Shown here piece by piece: positions 18,828 through 28,506 of a DNA stretch of 64,000 nt. The first letter of the stretch is position 1. Each line of letters begins with the position of its first letter. The position numbers were made by a program, and so were the translations under genes. The stretch comes from Lyngbya confervoides BDU141951 (GTDB lineage Bacteria > Cyanobacteriota > Cyanobacteriia > Thermosynechococcales > Thermosynechococcaceae), in the NCBI RefSeq assembly GCF_000817775.3, contig NZ_JTHE03000044.1, positions 186,001-250,000 on the forward strand. The letters run 5' to 3'. The notes beneath the pieces were generated by a model. That model searched no databases. It was not told the DNA's origin and saw only the letters and a program-made list of their open reading frames with translations.

Positions 18828-18858
18828 CTCACCGCCAATGGATGCATTTTTTAGCGCC

Positions 18859-18877
18859 CAGGGGGCTAAGCCCCCTG
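18859..18877. promoter_or_regulatory. Perfect 19-bp hairpin between acpP and fabF
   Basis: CAGGGGGCT (18859-18867) and AGCCCCCTG (18869-18877) are perfect complements around a single A. No T-run follows on the plus strand, so it is not a standard intrinsic terminator. It may be an mRNA processing or stability element, or a partial terminator. Confidence 0.65.
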
Positions 18878-18931
18878 AAGTGTAGGAGCGTAGGATCCGC
18901 GCTTGCTAGATCTAATTGTTTAACGGACATC

Positions 18932-20185
18932 ATGACTCACTCTGAACTTAAACGCGTTGTTGTGACGGGCATGGGGGCGATTACCCCCATTGGTAATACT
19001 CTGTCAGATTACTGGGAGAGCTTGATGGCCGGTCGGAGTGGGATTGCTCCGATTACTCATTTCGATGCCTCTGCACACAACTGTAGAATTGCGGGTGAAG
19101 TCAAAGGCTTTGATCCAGAATCCTACATGAATCGGAAGGATGCGAAGCGCATGGATCGCTTTGCTCAGTTTGCCGTGGCGGCAAGCAAGCAGGCGATCGC
19201 CGATGCTGGCCTGGAAATTAATGACCGCAACGCTGCGGATATCGGCATTATTATCGGAACCGGCATTGGGGGCTTGAAGGTTCTAGAAGATCAGCAAGAG
19301 ATCTACCTCACCCGCGGCCCGGATCGCTGCAGTCCCTTTATGATTCCCATGATGATCGCCAACATGGCGGCGGGGTTGACCGCAATCCATGTGGGGGCAA
19401 AGGGTCCAAATAGCTGCTCCGTAACAGCCTGCGCGGCGGGGTCCAATGCCATTGGAGATGCCTTTCGGTTTGTGCAGCGGGGCTATGCCAAGGCCATGAT
19501 CTGTGGCGGGACGGAGGCTGCGGTGACGCCCTTGTCGGTGGCAGGCTTTGCGGCCGCTCGCGCCTTGACCTCTCGCAATGATGAGCCGGAAAAGGCCAGC
19601 CGTCCCTTCGATGCAAACCGGGATGGGTTTGTGCTAGGCGAAGGGGTCGGTATTTTGATTTTGGAGGATCGAGAGTGGGCGATCGCCCGAGGGGCCAACA
19701 TTTATGCCGAGATGGTGGGCTATGGGTTAACCTGTGACGCTTACCACATGACCTCGCCCTCTCCCGGTGGGGTGGGTGCCGCTCGCGCCATTGAGCTGTG
19801 TTTAAAAGATGCGGGCTTAAGTCCAGATCAAGTGAGCTATATTAATGCCCACGGTACTAGCACCCCTGCAAACGATACCACTGAAACCGCTGCCATCAAG
19901 AAGGCCTTGGGCGACAATGCCTATAAAATCGCCGTGAGTTCCACTAAATCCATGACGGGGCACCTGCTCGGGGGATCTGGGGGGATTGAGGCTGTGGCTT
20001 CCGTTATGGCGATTGCCCGTGATAGATTGCCCCCCACCCTCAACCTGGATCAGCCCGATGAAGGGTGTGATCTAGACTACGTCCCCCACACCAGCCGCGA
20101 TCATAAGGTGGACGTGGTTCTGTCCAATTCCTTTGGGTTTGGAGGGCATAACGTCACGCTAGCCTTCCAAAAATATTCTGACTAA
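18932..20185 (+). CDS. fabF: 3-oxoacyl-ACP synthase II (KAS II)
   Basis: FabF condenses malonyl-ACP with acyl-ACP during chain elongation. Starting at the ATG at 18932 gives 417 residues beginning [20 protein letters not shown], the family start; an upstream ATG at 18842 would add 30 unrelated residues. The catalytic Cys is in [17 protein letters not shown] (about 167). The His residues are in [12 protein letters not shown] and [11 protein letters not shown] conserved Lys is in [11 protein letters not shown]. It follows acpP and precedes tkt. Confidence 0.97.
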   Translation: MTHSELKRVVVTGMGAITPIGNTLSDYWESLMAGRSGIAPITHFDASAHNCRIAGEVKGFDPESYMNRKDAKRMDRFAQFAVAASKQAIADAGLEINDRNAADIGIIIGTGIGGLKVLEDQQEIYLTRGPDRCSPFMIPMMIANMAAGLTAIHVGAKGPNSCSVTACAAGSNAIGDAFRFVQRGYAKAMICGGTEAAVTPLSVAGFAAARALTSRNDEPEKASRPFDANRDGFVLGEGVGILILEDREWAIARGANIYAEMVGYGLTCDAYHMTSPSPGGVGAARAIELCLKDAGLSPDQVSYINAHGTSTPANDTTETAAIKKALGDNAYKIAVSSTKSMTGHLLGGSGGIEAVASVMAIARDRLPPTLNLDQPDEGCDLDYVPHTSRDHKVDVVLSNSFGFGGHNVTLAFQKYSD

Positions 20186-20337
20186 ATCTTGCTTCCTGCC
20201 GCGCTGGTCTGAGCCCTTTTCTCCGGCATCAGACTTCGCTGCGCCCGGAGCTTTCCCGTTCACCTGCGCCGCTGGCCGTGTTTGTTTTGCCAGTTCCCTC
20301 TGTTCCATACCTATCCATACCTAAAATAAGAGACATC
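20186..20337. other. fabF-tkt spacer with a short inverted repeat
   Basis: The spacer is 152 bp. CTCCGG (20221-20226) pairs with CCGGAG (20245-20250) across an 18-nt loop. This may be a weak terminator of the acpP-fabF unit or part of the tkt leader. No T-run follows. Confidence 0.35.
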
Positions 20338-22344
20338 ATGGTTGTTGCAACCCAATCCCTGGATCAACTCTGTATTAATTCCATTCGTTTTCTAGCCATT
20401 GATGCGGTTGAAAAGGCAAAGTCGGGTCACCCTGGGCTGCCCATGGGGGCTGCGCCCATGGCCTACGTTCTGTGGAATCGCCTCATGCGGTTTAATCCCA
20501 AGAATCCCCAGTGGTTTAATCGCGATCGCTTTGTTCTTTCTGCGGGCCACGGCTGTATGCTGCAGTATGCTCTGCTCTATCTGACGGGCTATGACAGCGT
20601 TTCCCTGGAGGATATTAAAAGTTTTCGGCAGTGGGGTTCGCGCACTCCGGGGCACCCTGAGAACTTTGAGACTCCAGGCGTTGAGGTTACCACAGGTCCT
20701 CTGGGTCAGGGGATTGCCAACGCTGTGGGACTGGCGATGGCCGAGGCTCATCTTGCGGCAAAATTCAACAAGCCAGACTGTCAGATCGTGGATCATTACA
20801 CCTACGTGATTCTAGGGGATGGCTGTAACATGGAAGGCGTCTCCGGTGAAGCCTGCTCCCTGGCCGGGCACCTAGGGCTTGGCAAACTCATTGCCCTCTA
20901 CGACGACAACCATATCTCCATTGATGGATCTACGGATATTGCCTTCACTGAGGATGTGGGTAAGCGCTTTGAAGCCTACGGCTGGCACGTCCAGCATGTG
21001 GAAGATGGAAATACGGATTTAGCGGGGATTCAACGGGCGATTGAAGCGGCCAAAGCCGTTCAGGATCGACCTTCGTTGATTAAGGTGACAACCACCATTG
21101 GCTACGGATCACCAAACAAAGCCAACACGGCAGGAGTGCATGGGGCTGCCCTTGGGGAAGACGAAATTACGTTGACGCGCGAGAATTTGGGCTGGACCCA
21201 TCCCCCCTTTGAAATTCCTGAAGAGGTGCTCAATCATTTCCGCAAAGCCGTAGACCAAGGAGCAAGCGCTCAGGCAGAGTGGGAAGAAACCCTGGCCACC
21301 TACCGCACTCAGTATGCCGCTGAAGCTGCTGAGTTTGAGCGGATGCTGCGGGGGGATCGACCGGAGCACTGGGCAGATGCGCTGCCCACTTACACCAGTG
21401 CGGACAAGGCTCTGGCCACTCGCAAACATTCAGAAATCTGCCTTAATGCCTTGGCCAGCGTCATTCCGGAGTTGGTGGGCGGATCGGCGGACTTAACCCA
21501 TTCCAACCTGACTGAAATTAAAGGTGGGGGGGATTTTCAAAAAGGGAGCTATCAAAACCGCAACCTGCGCTTTGGGGTGCGCGAGCATGGCATGGGCGCC
21601 ATCTGTAATGGGATTGCCTTGCATAATTCGGGACTGATTCCCTACTGCGCCACCTTTTTAGTGTTTGCAGACTATATGCGAGCCGCCATGAGGCTTTCAG
21701 CTCTCTCCGAAGTCGGCGTTATCTATGTCATGACCCACGATTCCATTGGTCTGGGTGAAGATGGTCCGACTCACCAGCCCGTTGAAACGGTTGCCTCCCT
21801 GCGGGTGATTCCCAATCTTCTGGTTTTCCGTCCCTGCGACGGCACAGAGGCTTCAGGGGCCTACAAGGTGGCCATTGAAAATCGTCAGCGTCCCTCGGTT
21901 ATGGCCATGTCTCGCCAGGGACTGCCAAACTTTGATGAAACCTCCATTGAAGGGGTGAGCAAGGGCGCCTACGTGCTGACGGATAGCGAAGGAACTCCGG
22001 ATCTGATTTTGATTGGGACAGGCAGCGAAGTTCAGCTTTGCGTGAGTGCGGCGGAAGCCTTACGTTCTGAAGGGAAGAAGGTGCGAGTGGTTTCCATGCC
22101 CTGTTGGGATCTGTTTTCCGAGCAAGATGCCGCCTATCGAGAATCTGTATTGCCTGCAGCCGTGAAAAAGCGACTATCGGTGGAAGCTGGGACGACCTTT
22201 GGCTGGCAGGAAATTGTGGGTGATGCCGGGGACAGTATTGGCATTAACCGCTTTGGAGCCTCAGCTCCTGGCGGCACCTGCCTAAAGGAATTTGGTTTTA
22301 CCGTTGAGAACGTCATCGCTAGGGCTAAGGCGCTGCTGAGCTAA
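20338..22344 (+). CDS. tkt: Transketolase
   Basis: This thiamine-diphosphate enzyme moves two-carbon units in the Calvin cycle and pentose phosphate pathway. Starting at the ATG at 20338 gives 668 residues, beginning [11 protein letters not shown] as in cyanobacterial transketolases. The ThDP/Mg site is GDGCNMEG...[18 protein letters not shown]. The pyrimidine-domain Glu is in [28 protein letters not shown] and the C-terminal domain (about 535-668) are complete. A strong terminator follows at 22381-22418. Confidence 0.98.
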   Translation: MVVATQSLDQLCINSIRFLAIDAVEKAKSGHPGLPMGAAPMAYVLWNRLMRFNPKNPQWFNRDRFVLSAGHGCMLQYALLYLTGYDSVSLEDIKSFRQWGSRTPGHPENFETPGVEVTTGPLGQGIANAVGLAMAEAHLAAKFNKPDCQIVDHYTYVILGDGCNMEGVSGEACSLAGHLGLGKLIALYDDNHISIDGSTDIAFTEDVGKRFEAYGWHVQHVEDGNTDLAGIQRAIEAAKAVQDRPSLIKVTTTIGYGSPNKANTAGVHGAALGEDEITLTRENLGWTHPPFEIPEEVLNHFRKAVDQGASAQAEWEETLATYRTQYAAEAAEFERMLRGDRPEHWADALPTYTSADKALATRKHSEICLNALASVIPELVGGSADLTHSNLTEIKGGGDFQKGSYQNRNLRFGVREHGMGAICNGIALHNSGLIPYCATFLVFADYMRAAMRLSALSEVGVIYVMTHDSIGLGEDGPTHQPVETVASLRVIPNLLVFRPCDGTEASGAYKVAIENRQRPSVMAMSRQGLPNFDETSIEGVSKGAYVLTDSEGTPDLILIGTGSEVQLCVSAAEALRSEGKKVRVVSMPCWDLFSEQDAAYRESVLPAAVKKRLSVEAGTTFGWQEIVGDAGDSIGINRFGASAPGGTCLKEFGFTVENVIARAKALLS

Positions 22345-22380
22345 GTTCCCTCCGGACGCTAACCCCCTGCTGGGCCTGAG

Positions 22381-22418
22381 GATCAAAAGCCCACCGCCTT
22401 AGTGGGGGGCTTTTGATC
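22381..22418. terminator. Bidirectional intrinsic terminator between tkt and the DUF2470 gene
   Basis: GATCAAAAGCCC (22381-22392) pairs perfectly with GGGCTTTTGATC (22407-22418). The stem has T-rich 3' sides in both directions (CTTTTGATCTT on the plus strand). It sits between convergent stops, so it probably serves both genes. Confidence 0.9.
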
Positions 22419-22422
22419 TTCC

Positions 22423-22710
22423 TTAGCTGGCGGCGCGAGCCTGCTTGACCATTGCAATAAGCACTTGGTGAGCCTCTTCCGAGTCTGCCAGGGGTCGTTC
22501 AAAGGGAATCCGAATCGTCTGGGCTTGATCTTGCTGTTGAACTAAGATATCCATGCCCTCGGCATCAATGCGCTCAAGGATCGCACCTGTGCTCGACTCA
22601 ACTGCGCCAAAGTGTTTGGCATAGAGCGCAATCGCGTCGGCGTGATCTTCATTCATGTGCTTGCAGATGCGATCGCTTACGGCGGGGGTCAAGGGGTCAG
22701 CCATGGTCAT
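22423..22710 (-). CDS. DUF2470 domain protein
   Basis: The 95-residue protein is essentially one DUF2470 domain. This fold also forms the C-terminal part of HugZ-type haem oxygenases and some chloroplast haem-binding proteins. The family motif KHMNEDHADAIALYAKHFG is intact; the two His residues are the notable conserved ones. Acidic and hydrophobic residues continue (IDAEGMDILVQQ, IPFERPL). It lacks the N-terminal FMN-binding-like barrel. Haem-related function is inference from the family. It converges with tkt. Confidence 0.88.
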   Translation of the reverse strand: MTMADPLTPAVSDRICKHMNEDHADAIALYAKHFGAVESSTGAILERIDAEGMDILVQQQDQAQTIRIPFERPLADSEEAHQVLIAMVKQARAAS

Positions 22711-22903
22711 AATCCTCAGTGCTCAACTCGATTCAAATTCTGATCATAGGAGAATCCGCACAGACTGGATCGCTAGATTCACGTCATTGGCTGGAAAGAG
22801 AATTCAGATTTGGCGATCAGCCCCCGGCTGCGGCGAGAATCCACCCTAGAATAGATCTTGATTGTCATGACTTGTTACATTAAAGGCTGAATCCACCATC
22901 GAG

Positions 22904-23620
22904 ATGACTATGACTCCGTCCTCTTCTTCGGCTTCCCAGAGCATTCTCAATCCCGTGGCCAAACCTGAAATTCCTCAGGAGCTGGCAGAAAACATTATTT
23001 TATCTTCCCTAAGTGATATGTATGACTGGGCCAGACTCTCCAGTCTTTGGCCCTTGATGTACGGCACAGCCTGCTGCTTTATTGAAGTTGCAGCGATGAT
23101 TGGATCGCGCTTTGACTTTGATCGCTTTGGTCTGGTGCCTCGATCGAGTCCGCGGCAGGCAGATTTGCTGATTACTGCTGGGACGGTGACGATGAAAATG
23201 GCTCCGGCTCTGGTGCGGCTGTACGAGCAAATGCCTGAACCTAAGTATGTGATTGCAATGGGGGCCTGCACCATTACAGGTGGCATGTTTAGTACAGACT
23301 CCTATTCCGCAGTGCGCGGTGTGGACAAACTCATTCCTGTGGATGTTTATCTGCCGGGGTGTCCCCCTCGCCCGGAGGCCATTATGGATGCGGTGGTGAA
23401 GCTGAGAAAAAAAATTGCCAACGAAGATGTGCGGGAGCGGGGAATGCTTCAGCAAACCCATCGCTATTACAGCACCACCCACCAAATGAAGGTGGTGCCC
23501 CCCCTGATGACGGGGCAGTATTTGGAGCTAGAAACGCGAAAGCAACCGCCCGCGGCTCTGGCTGAGGCGCTGGGAATGCCCGTCGCCCCTGCCCTGGTGC
23601 CAGAAACTGAAGAGGCCTAG
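22904..23620 (+). CDS. ndhK: NAD(P)H-quinone oxidoreductase subunit K (NDH-1)
   Basis: NdhK is the NuoB/PSST-type subunit that holds cluster N2 of the photosynthetic NDH-1 complex. The four ligand cysteines are C57 and C58 (GTACCFIE), C122 (GACTITGG) and C153 (LPGCPPRPE). Length (238) and the C-terminal extension are normal for cyanobacteria. In most cyanobacteria it is the middle gene of ndhC-ndhK-ndhJ. Here the upstream neighbour is a divergent DUF2470 gene and the downstream neighbour is pheS, so the operon has been split. Confidence 0.97.
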   Translation: MTMTPSSSSASQSILNPVAKPEIPQELAENIILSSLSDMYDWARLSSLWPLMYGTACCFIEVAAMIGSRFDFDRFGLVPRSSPRQADLLITAGTVTMKMAPALVRLYEQMPEPKYVIAMGACTITGGMFSTDSYSAVRGVDKLIPVDVYLPGCPPRPEAIMDAVVKLRKKIANEDVRERGMLQQTHRYYSTTHQMKVVPPLMTGQYLELETRKQPPAALAEALGMPVAPALVPETEEA

Positions 23621-23664
23621 GGGATTGCCATTAGCTTCCTTGACCATTAGCCTATTTGAAATGA

Positions 23665-24669
23665 ATGATGACCCCCCCGGTAAGTGACCTTGAGCAGCAG
23701 CTTCTCCAGCTGCGTGAGAGTGCAATTGACGCCATTCAAGATGCCGCGACCTCCGACCAAGTTGAGCAACTGCGAATTGCCTATCTGGGGAAGAAAGGAG
23801 CGTTATCGACTATTTTGAAGGGGATGGGCCGTTTAGGTCCGCAGGAGAGACCTAGGATTGGTGCCATTGCCAATGAAGTCAAAGACGCGCTCCAGAGTGC
23901 CATTGGCCACAAGCGACAGGATCTGGATGCAGCCCGCATTCAAGCTCAGATTGAATCAGAAACCCTGGATGTGACTATGCCAGGGACCTATTACCCCTTG
24001 GGTCGGGTTCATCCCCTCCATAGCACCCTCGACCAAGCCCTCGATATCTTTGTTGGGCTGGGATACAGCGTCGCCCAGGGGCCAGAAATGGAGACGGACT
24101 ACTATAACTTCGGCGCCCTCAATACCCCAGCCGATCACCCCGCGCGAGACATGCAGGATACGTTTTATCTCCCGGATGGTAACCTGCTGCGCACCCATAC
24201 CTCATCGGTGCAAATTCGCTACATGGAAAACAACGAACCGCCCGTGCGAATTGTGGCCCCAGGGCGTTGCTATCGTCGCGACACCGAAGATGCTACCCAT
24301 GCTGCTGTGTTTCATCAAATTGAGATTTTAGCCATTGATGAGGGGCTGACCTTTACAGATCTCAAAGGCACTATTAAGGTTTTTTTAGAAAACATGTTTG
24401 GTCCTGTGCCCATTCGCTTTCGAGCCAGCTATTTTCCATTCACCGAGCCCTCTGCGGAGGTGGACGTGCAGTGGAAGGGCCGCTGGCTGGAGGTCCTCGG
24501 TTGCGGGATGGTGGACCCCAACGTGCTTAAAACTGTGGGCTATGACCCAGAGGTTTACAGCGGCTTTGCTGCCGGGTTCGGCGTGGAGCGCTTTGCGATG
24601 GTGCTCCATCAAATTGACGATATTCGTCGCCTTTACACCAGCGATCTCAGATTTCTGCGCCAGTTCTAG
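23665..24669 (+). CDS. pheS: Phenylalanyl-tRNA synthetase alpha subunit
   Basis: This catalytic subunit of PheRS (alpha2beta2) attaches phenylalanine to tRNA-Phe. The 334 residues include an N-terminal coiled coil (1-85). Class II motifs follow: [27 protein letters not shown] (motif 2 region near [11 protein letters not shown]), and motif 3, [24 protein letters not shown] contributes to the Phe pocket. It begins 44 bp after ndhK; three close ATGs exist (23661 out of frame, 23665, 23668). pheT is not in this window. Confidence 0.97.
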   Translation: MMTPPVSDLEQQLLQLRESAIDAIQDAATSDQVEQLRIAYLGKKGALSTILKGMGRLGPQERPRIGAIANEVKDALQSAIGHKRQDLDAARIQAQIESETLDVTMPGTYYPLGRVHPLHSTLDQALDIFVGLGYSVAQGPEMETDYYNFGALNTPADHPARDMQDTFYLPDGNLLRTHTSSVQIRYMENNEPPVRIVAPGRCYRRDTEDATHAAVFHQIEILAIDEGLTFTDLKGTIKVFLENMFGPVPIRFRASYFPFTEPSAEVDVQWKGRWLEVLGCGMVDPNVLKTVGYDPEVYSGFAAGFGVERFAMVLHQIDDIRRLYTSDLRFLRQF

Positions 24670-24870
24670 ACCGTGGATCTAGGGGCCAGGCTTGATCCGC
24701 CGCCAAGGGCTCCGTCAAGAATTTGCAAATTATTACAACTGCCCCGGCAACTTGACTCCCAAAGACTCATCGTAGACACTAAACTGTTAAAGAAGCTTTC
24801 TTGAGTTTTACAAACTTCCGTTAAGGAAAGCGGTCAGTCCCTCAGCGATTGCAGCCCTAATCCCATTCCT

Positions 24871-25086
24871 ATGGAAACCTTAGAGTTCATCATTCGCCCC
24901 GATGGTCGAGTTGAAGAGACAGTAACTGGTATAGTCGGTTGTTCCTGTGCGGAAGTGACTGCCGCAATTGAATCTCAGCTTGGGATTGTGGTGCATTATC
25001 AGCCGACGTCCGACTATTTTGCTCAGTCTAATCAGATGGATGATACGGTTCAGTCTTCTCAAGAAAATTGGACTCAGTGGTCCTAA
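24871..25086 (+). CDS. DUF2997 small protein
   Basis: The 71-residue protein matches DUF2997. The core is METLEFIIRPDGRVEETVTG, then CSCAEVTAAIESQLG, then a polar Gln/Ser-rich tail. Two Cys residues (in CSC) stand out. In cyanobacteria this gene commonly sits with ycf35 (DUF1257) and a ferredoxin, as here, so the three probably work together. The biochemical role is unknown. Confidence 0.85.
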   Translation: METLEFIIRPDGRVEETVTGIVGCSCAEVTAAIESQLGIVVHYQPTSDYFAQSNQMDDTVQSSQENWTQWS

Positions 25087-25149
25087 TTCCCCTGAAGACG
25101 CGATCGCAAAAATCTGTGTCCCCTTTTAACATTGGTTTAATAAACTCCC

Positions 25150-25536
25150 ATGTCACACTTTAGCCAAATCAAAACTCAGATTCGTAACCTTCCTGCCTTA
25201 GAGTCTGCCCTGTCCGATTTGGGATTGGATTGGCAGTCTGGCCCTGGCCCCGTGCGTGGATATCAGGGGCAAACTGAGACAGCGGAAGTGGTTATTCCCC
25301 AATCCAATGGGTATGACATTGGGTTTCGCTGGAATGGTGAGCAGTACGATCTTGTGGCCGACGTGGAGCTGTGGAACCAGGAGCTAACCGTTGAGCGCTT
25401 TTTGAGTAAGGTGACCCAGCATTACGCCCTTCATACGGTTTTAAGCACCACCGCAGACCAAGGCTTTCAGGTGGCCAAGCAAGAACAGGATGCTGAAGGA
25501 AATATTCGTCTGGTGGTGCAACGCTGGCAAGGGTAG
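25150..25536 (+). CDS. ycf35: Ycf35 / DUF1257 family protein
   Basis: The 128-residue soluble protein is the homologue of the plastid-encoded Ycf35. The conserved start MSHFSQIKTQIRNLPALESA, the GYDIGFRWNG strand pair, and the C-terminal LVVQRW are present. The function is not established. It lies between the DUF2997 gene and a ferredoxin gene on the same strand, 63 and 38 bp apart, suggesting one transcript. Confidence 0.92.
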   Translation: MSHFSQIKTQIRNLPALESALSDLGLDWQSGPGPVRGYQGQTETAEVVIPQSNGYDIGFRWNGEQYDLVADVELWNQELTVERFLSKVTQHYALHTVLSTTADQGFQVAKQEQDAEGNIRLVVQRWQG

Positions 25537-25574
25537 TTTTTCCTTGCTGGCCCCTTTGAATCAGGACAGGGTTG

Positions 25575-25970
25575 GTGAATCAAGAGGCAGAGTTCAGGCG
25601 GTCCGGGTTTGAGCCAGAGCTGGGTAGCCCGCTTCAGGGGCAAGCGCAGCGATCTGGTTTGGAGCCAGAGTTGGGTGGCTTGTTTCGCCAGCGGGGCGTG
25701 TATGTGGATGAGCCCACCTGTATTGGTTGTCAGAACTGTGCCCATGTGGCGCGGAATACCTTCTACATTGAGGATCGCAACGGTCGGGCTCGCGTCTTTC
25801 GCCAGGATGGAGACCCGGAGGACAAAATTCAGGAAGCGATTGATACTTGCCCCGTGAACTGTATTCACTGGGTGGATTATCCCCAGCTTAGGTCTCTGGA
25901 GGCACAGCGCCGAGATCAGGAGATTTCCCTGCCGGGGGATCCTATCCGCGTCCGCCGTCGTCGGGGATAA
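25575..25970 (+). CDS. Bacterial-type 4Fe-4S ferredoxin with N-terminal GLEPELGG repeats
   Basis: The electron carrier is 131 residues from the GTG at 25575; a TTG directly before is also possible. The first cluster motif is CIGCQNC plus a downstream Cys, and a further ligand lies in CPVNC. That gives C-x2-C-x2-C and a final CP, so one 4Fe-4S cluster is certain and a second looks lost. Before the domain there are two imperfect 17-residue repeats (RRSGFEPELGS..., QRSGLEPELGG...), known in this cyanobacterial ferredoxin group. The C-terminus is basic (RVRRRRG). It sits with ycf35. Confidence 0.88.
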   Translation: MNQEAEFRRSGFEPELGSPLQGQAQRSGLEPELGGLFRQRGVYVDEPTCIGCQNCAHVARNTFYIEDRNGRARVFRQDGDPEDKIQEAIDTCPVNCIHWVDYPQLRSLEAQRRDQEISLPGDPIRVRRRRG

Positions 25971-27293
25971 TTGCTTAGCTTTGCGTCTGATACTTTGACT
26001 GTCTCTAACGCTACCATTACCCAGATTCTCGAAAAATACGAGCGCTTCGGAGTGGATTTAAGCCTCGTCCGCATTCGCGCCGTTCTAAAGCGCATGGGGA
26101 ACCCCCAGCATCGCGTTCCCATGGTGCATGTAACCGGGACAAACGGTAAGGGGTCGGTCTGTGCCTATCTTTCCTCTGTGCTCTCGGCGGCTGGTTATAA
26201 AACGGGGCGTTTTACCTCTCCCCACCTGGTTGCTTGGACCGAGCGGATTTGCCTGAATAATCAACCAATTGCGGCGGACTCCTTACTGCGATCGCTGCGG
26301 CGCGTAGAGGCCGTCAGTACAGACATTGCCCTGACCCAATTTGAGGTGATCACCGCTGCCGCCTGGGATATTTTTGCCCAAGAGGCCGTCGATATTGCCG
26401 TCATTGAAGTGGGATTAGGGGGACGCCTGGATGCCACGAATGTATGTGAAGCCCCCCTCGTGACAGTCATTACCTCCTTGAGTCTGGAGCATTGGCAGCG
26501 ATTAGGGCCAACCTTGGCGGATATTGCCGGCGAGAAGGCCGGAATTCTCAAGACTGGTCGTCCCGCTGTCCTTGGATCGCTGCCTGAGGATGCCATGGCG
26601 GTCATTCTTCATCGAGCCAAGTTACTCCATTGTCCATTAATTCAACCGGCCGCGGCCCAGGCTTTACCAACTCGGGAGGGTGTCGCCTGGGCCACCGCCG
26701 CGGGGGTAGACTATCCTCTCCCGCTGCGGGGAAGGATTCAGCTGCATAACTCAGCCCTGGCGATCGCGACCCTGCAATGTTTACAGCAGCAGGGTTGGAT
26801 CATTAGTGACGCGGCGATTCAAGCTGGTATGGGAAGTACCCACTGGGCGGGACGAATTCAATGGACCCGGTGGCGCAATCAGCCCCTGCTGATAGATGGA
26901 GCGCACAATCCCGCCGCGGCTGAGATCTTGAGAAATTACATGGACGAGTGGTGCTCCGCTCAGGGGCCTAGGGCCAGAGTTCACTGGATCGTGGGAATGC
27001 TCAAGACGAAGGACCATCGCGGCATTTTTACCCAATTGCTACGACCGGGCGATCGCCTTTCGCTTGTCCCCGTAGCGGGTCATGCCAGCGCTTCGCCTTC
27101 GGATCTCTTGCGCCTTGTCCAAACCCTCTGTCTGGAATTGGACCGCTGTGAGACCTTTACCGCCTTACCTCCTGCCCTTGAGTCCGCATTGTCAGATCCT
27201 GAACCGGAAGAGGGGGTGGTTCTGTGCGGGTCGCTATACCTGCTGGGAGAGTTTTTGCAGCTTCAAACTGCCCAAACCTCAAGCCTGGGATGA
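25971..27293 (+). CDS. folC: Folylpolyglutamate / dihydrofolate synthase
   Basis: FolC adds glutamate to (dihydro)folate. It is a Mur-ligase-type ATPase with P-loop VTGTNGKGS (54-62), FTSPHL, the GLGGRLDATN motif and the LIDGAHNPAA motif. At 440 residues it is full length. The start is doubtful: the frame begins with TTG immediately after the ferredoxin stop, and other TTG/GTG codons follow within 20 residues, so the first residues may not be translated. The zero spacing suggests co-translation with the ferredoxin gene. Confidence 0.93.
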   Translation: MLSFASDTLTVSNATITQILEKYERFGVDLSLVRIRAVLKRMGNPQHRVPMVHVTGTNGKGSVCAYLSSVLSAAGYKTGRFTSPHLVAWTERICLNNQPIAADSLLRSLRRVEAVSTDIALTQFEVITAAAWDIFAQEAVDIAVIEVGLGGRLDATNVCEAPLVTVITSLSLEHWQRLGPTLADIAGEKAGILKTGRPAVLGSLPEDAMAVILHRAKLLHCPLIQPAAAQALPTREGVAWATAAGVDYPLPLRGRIQLHNSALAIATLQCLQQQGWIISDAAIQAGMGSTHWAGRIQWTRWRNQPLLIDGAHNPAAAEILRNYMDEWCSAQGPRARVHWIVGMLKTKDHRGIFTQLLRPGDRLSLVPVAGHASASPSDLLRLVQTLCLELDRCETFTALPPALESALSDPEPEEGVVLCGSLYLLGEFLQLQTAQTSSLG

Positions 27294-27743
27294 ACTCCCC
27301 TCCTCGGATGGAGAGATCGATCGCTGGGCCTGAACCTCTAAAAGAACTTCCTTTAAAATTGCCTTGGTCTGACGCTGGTGATCCTGGCTGGCCTGGAAGA
27401 GGGCTGTCCCCATCTGGATCATCAGCAGCGGAATTCGACTCAACAGAAATCCCAACACCAGCAGCGCCACCACCGCAAACCAGCGGGCCGGTCCCTCGCT
27501 GGGGTCTAAAATGTTGGTTTCTCCTCCAGGCGTGGCATCCACTAACAAGGCAGCCCAGTCATCGACCAGGGACTCTAATTGAGCGGGGTGGAGCGTAAAG
27601 CGCAGTAAATAGACAAAAATTACCACTGCCAATAACAGCCCCAGCGCCACCGTCACGGCGGCCAGTCCCAGGAAAACAAACCGCAGCCGGAGCTGAGAGC
27701 TTTCTAAACGAGCGCTGAGCCGTTGAAATTTGTTCGCACCCAT
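27279..27743 (-). CDS. Small membrane protein with two TM helices (unknown function)
   Basis: From the ATG at 27743 it has 154 residues. A basic N-terminus (MGANKFQRLSARLE) leads to one long helix (LRFVFLGLAAVTVALGLLLA). A loop of about 60 residues (LESLVDDWAALLVDATPGGE...) follows, then a second helix (WFAVVALLVLGFLLSRIPLL), then a heptad-like cytosolic tail. An upstream in-frame start at 27827 would add 28 residues made partly from a 15-bp tandem repeat, so I do not use it. Its last 15 bp overlap folC in antisense. I do not recognise the family. Confidence 0.75.
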   Translation of the reverse strand: MGANKFQRLSARLESSQLRLRFVFLGLAAVTVALGLLLAVVIFVYLLRFTLHPAQLESLVDDWAALLVDATPGGETNILDPSEGPARWFAVVALLVLGFLLSRIPLLMIQMGTALFQASQDHQRQTKAILKEVLLEVQAQRSISPSEEGSSSQA

Positions 27744-27768
27744 GCTGGTAGCTGCCCCGTATTCCTTT

Positions 27769-27798
27769 AAAATGCTAGGGATTAAAACGCTAGGGATT
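27769..27798. repeat. 15-bp tandem repeat (one mismatch)
   Basis: AAAATGCTAGGGATT (27769-27783) is followed directly by AAAACGCTAGGGATT (27784-27798). It lies just upstream of the small membrane protein start on the minus strand. Confidence 0.9.
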
Positions 27799-27903
27799 GC
27801 CCCGGCATCCCATTCTTGCAGGTTCACCAGGGTTCGACAATCACTTGGGGGTACTTTGCAACAAATATCGTTTGACCTTTATTAACTTGGAGAACGTAAC
27901 AGA

Positions 27904-28413
27904 GTGGATTTATCGTTGATTCCCGCCCAGCCAAAGCCCGGATTGGTCAATGTCTTAATTGAAATTCCGGCTGGAAGCAAAAATAAGTATGAATTCGATA
28001 AGGATCTCCAGGCCTTTGCCCTTGACCGCGTCCTGTACGCCTCGGTGCAATATCCCTTTGACTATGGTTTTATCCCGAATACCCTGGCCGATGATGGTGA
28101 TCCCTTAGATGGCATGGTCATCATGGATCAGCCCACCTTTCCAGGCTGTGTGATTGCAGCGCGGCCCATTGGCATGTTGGAGATGATTGATGGGGGCGAT
28201 CGCGATGAAAAGCTGCTCTGCGTCCCAGATGCGGACCCGCGATATGCCGACGTTAAAACCTTGAGCGATGTGGCCTTCCACCGTCTAGAGGAGGTGGCCG
28301 AGTTTTTCCGCACCTATAAAAACCTGGAGAAAAAGGTTACCGAAATTTTGGGCTGGCAGGATGCCGATAAGGTGGCGGCGCTGGTGGAAACCTGCGTGAA
28401 AGCTTACCAATAG
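27904..28413 (+). CDS. ppa: Inorganic pyrophosphatase
   Basis: The soluble class I pyrophosphatase hydrolyses PPi and drives biosynthesis forward. The 169-residue protein has the signature [10 protein letters not shown] with metal-binding aspartates, plus KYEFDKD near the N-terminus and the [15 protein letters not shown] segment. The start is GTG at 27904, preceded by GGAG about 15 bp upstream. It is divergent from the small membrane protein gene. A stem-loop follows the stop. Confidence 0.96.
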   Translation: MDLSLIPAQPKPGLVNVLIEIPAGSKNKYEFDKDLQAFALDRVLYASVQYPFDYGFIPNTLADDGDPLDGMVIMDQPTFPGCVIAARPIGMLEMIDGGDRDEKLLCVPDADPRYADVKTLSDVAFHRLEEVAEFFRTYKNLEKKVTEILGWQDADKVAALVETCVKAYQ

Positions 28414-28431
28414 ACTTCGATGTAACTGTCT

Positions 28432-28464
28432 GCAGCAGATGTTCTTGCAGGGGACATTTGCTGC
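28432..28464 (+). terminator. Stem-loop after ppa, probable terminator
   Basis: GCAGCAGATGT (28432-28442) pairs with ACATTTGCTGC (28454-28464). All 11 positions pair, with one G-U, around an 11-nt loop. GAGTTTTGAATTG follows, so the T-run is weak. It separates ppa from the HipA-like gene. Confidence 0.55.
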
Positions 28465-28506
28465 GAGTTTTGAATTGCTTTAAAACAAAGGGTAGCGGTC
28501 GAAGCT

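Noticed and set aside
22872-22891. GTTACATT half-site, like the HLR1 element bound by NblS/RpaB, upstream of ndhK
   Set aside because: Only one good half is present; the second copy 10 bp away matches at about half the positions.
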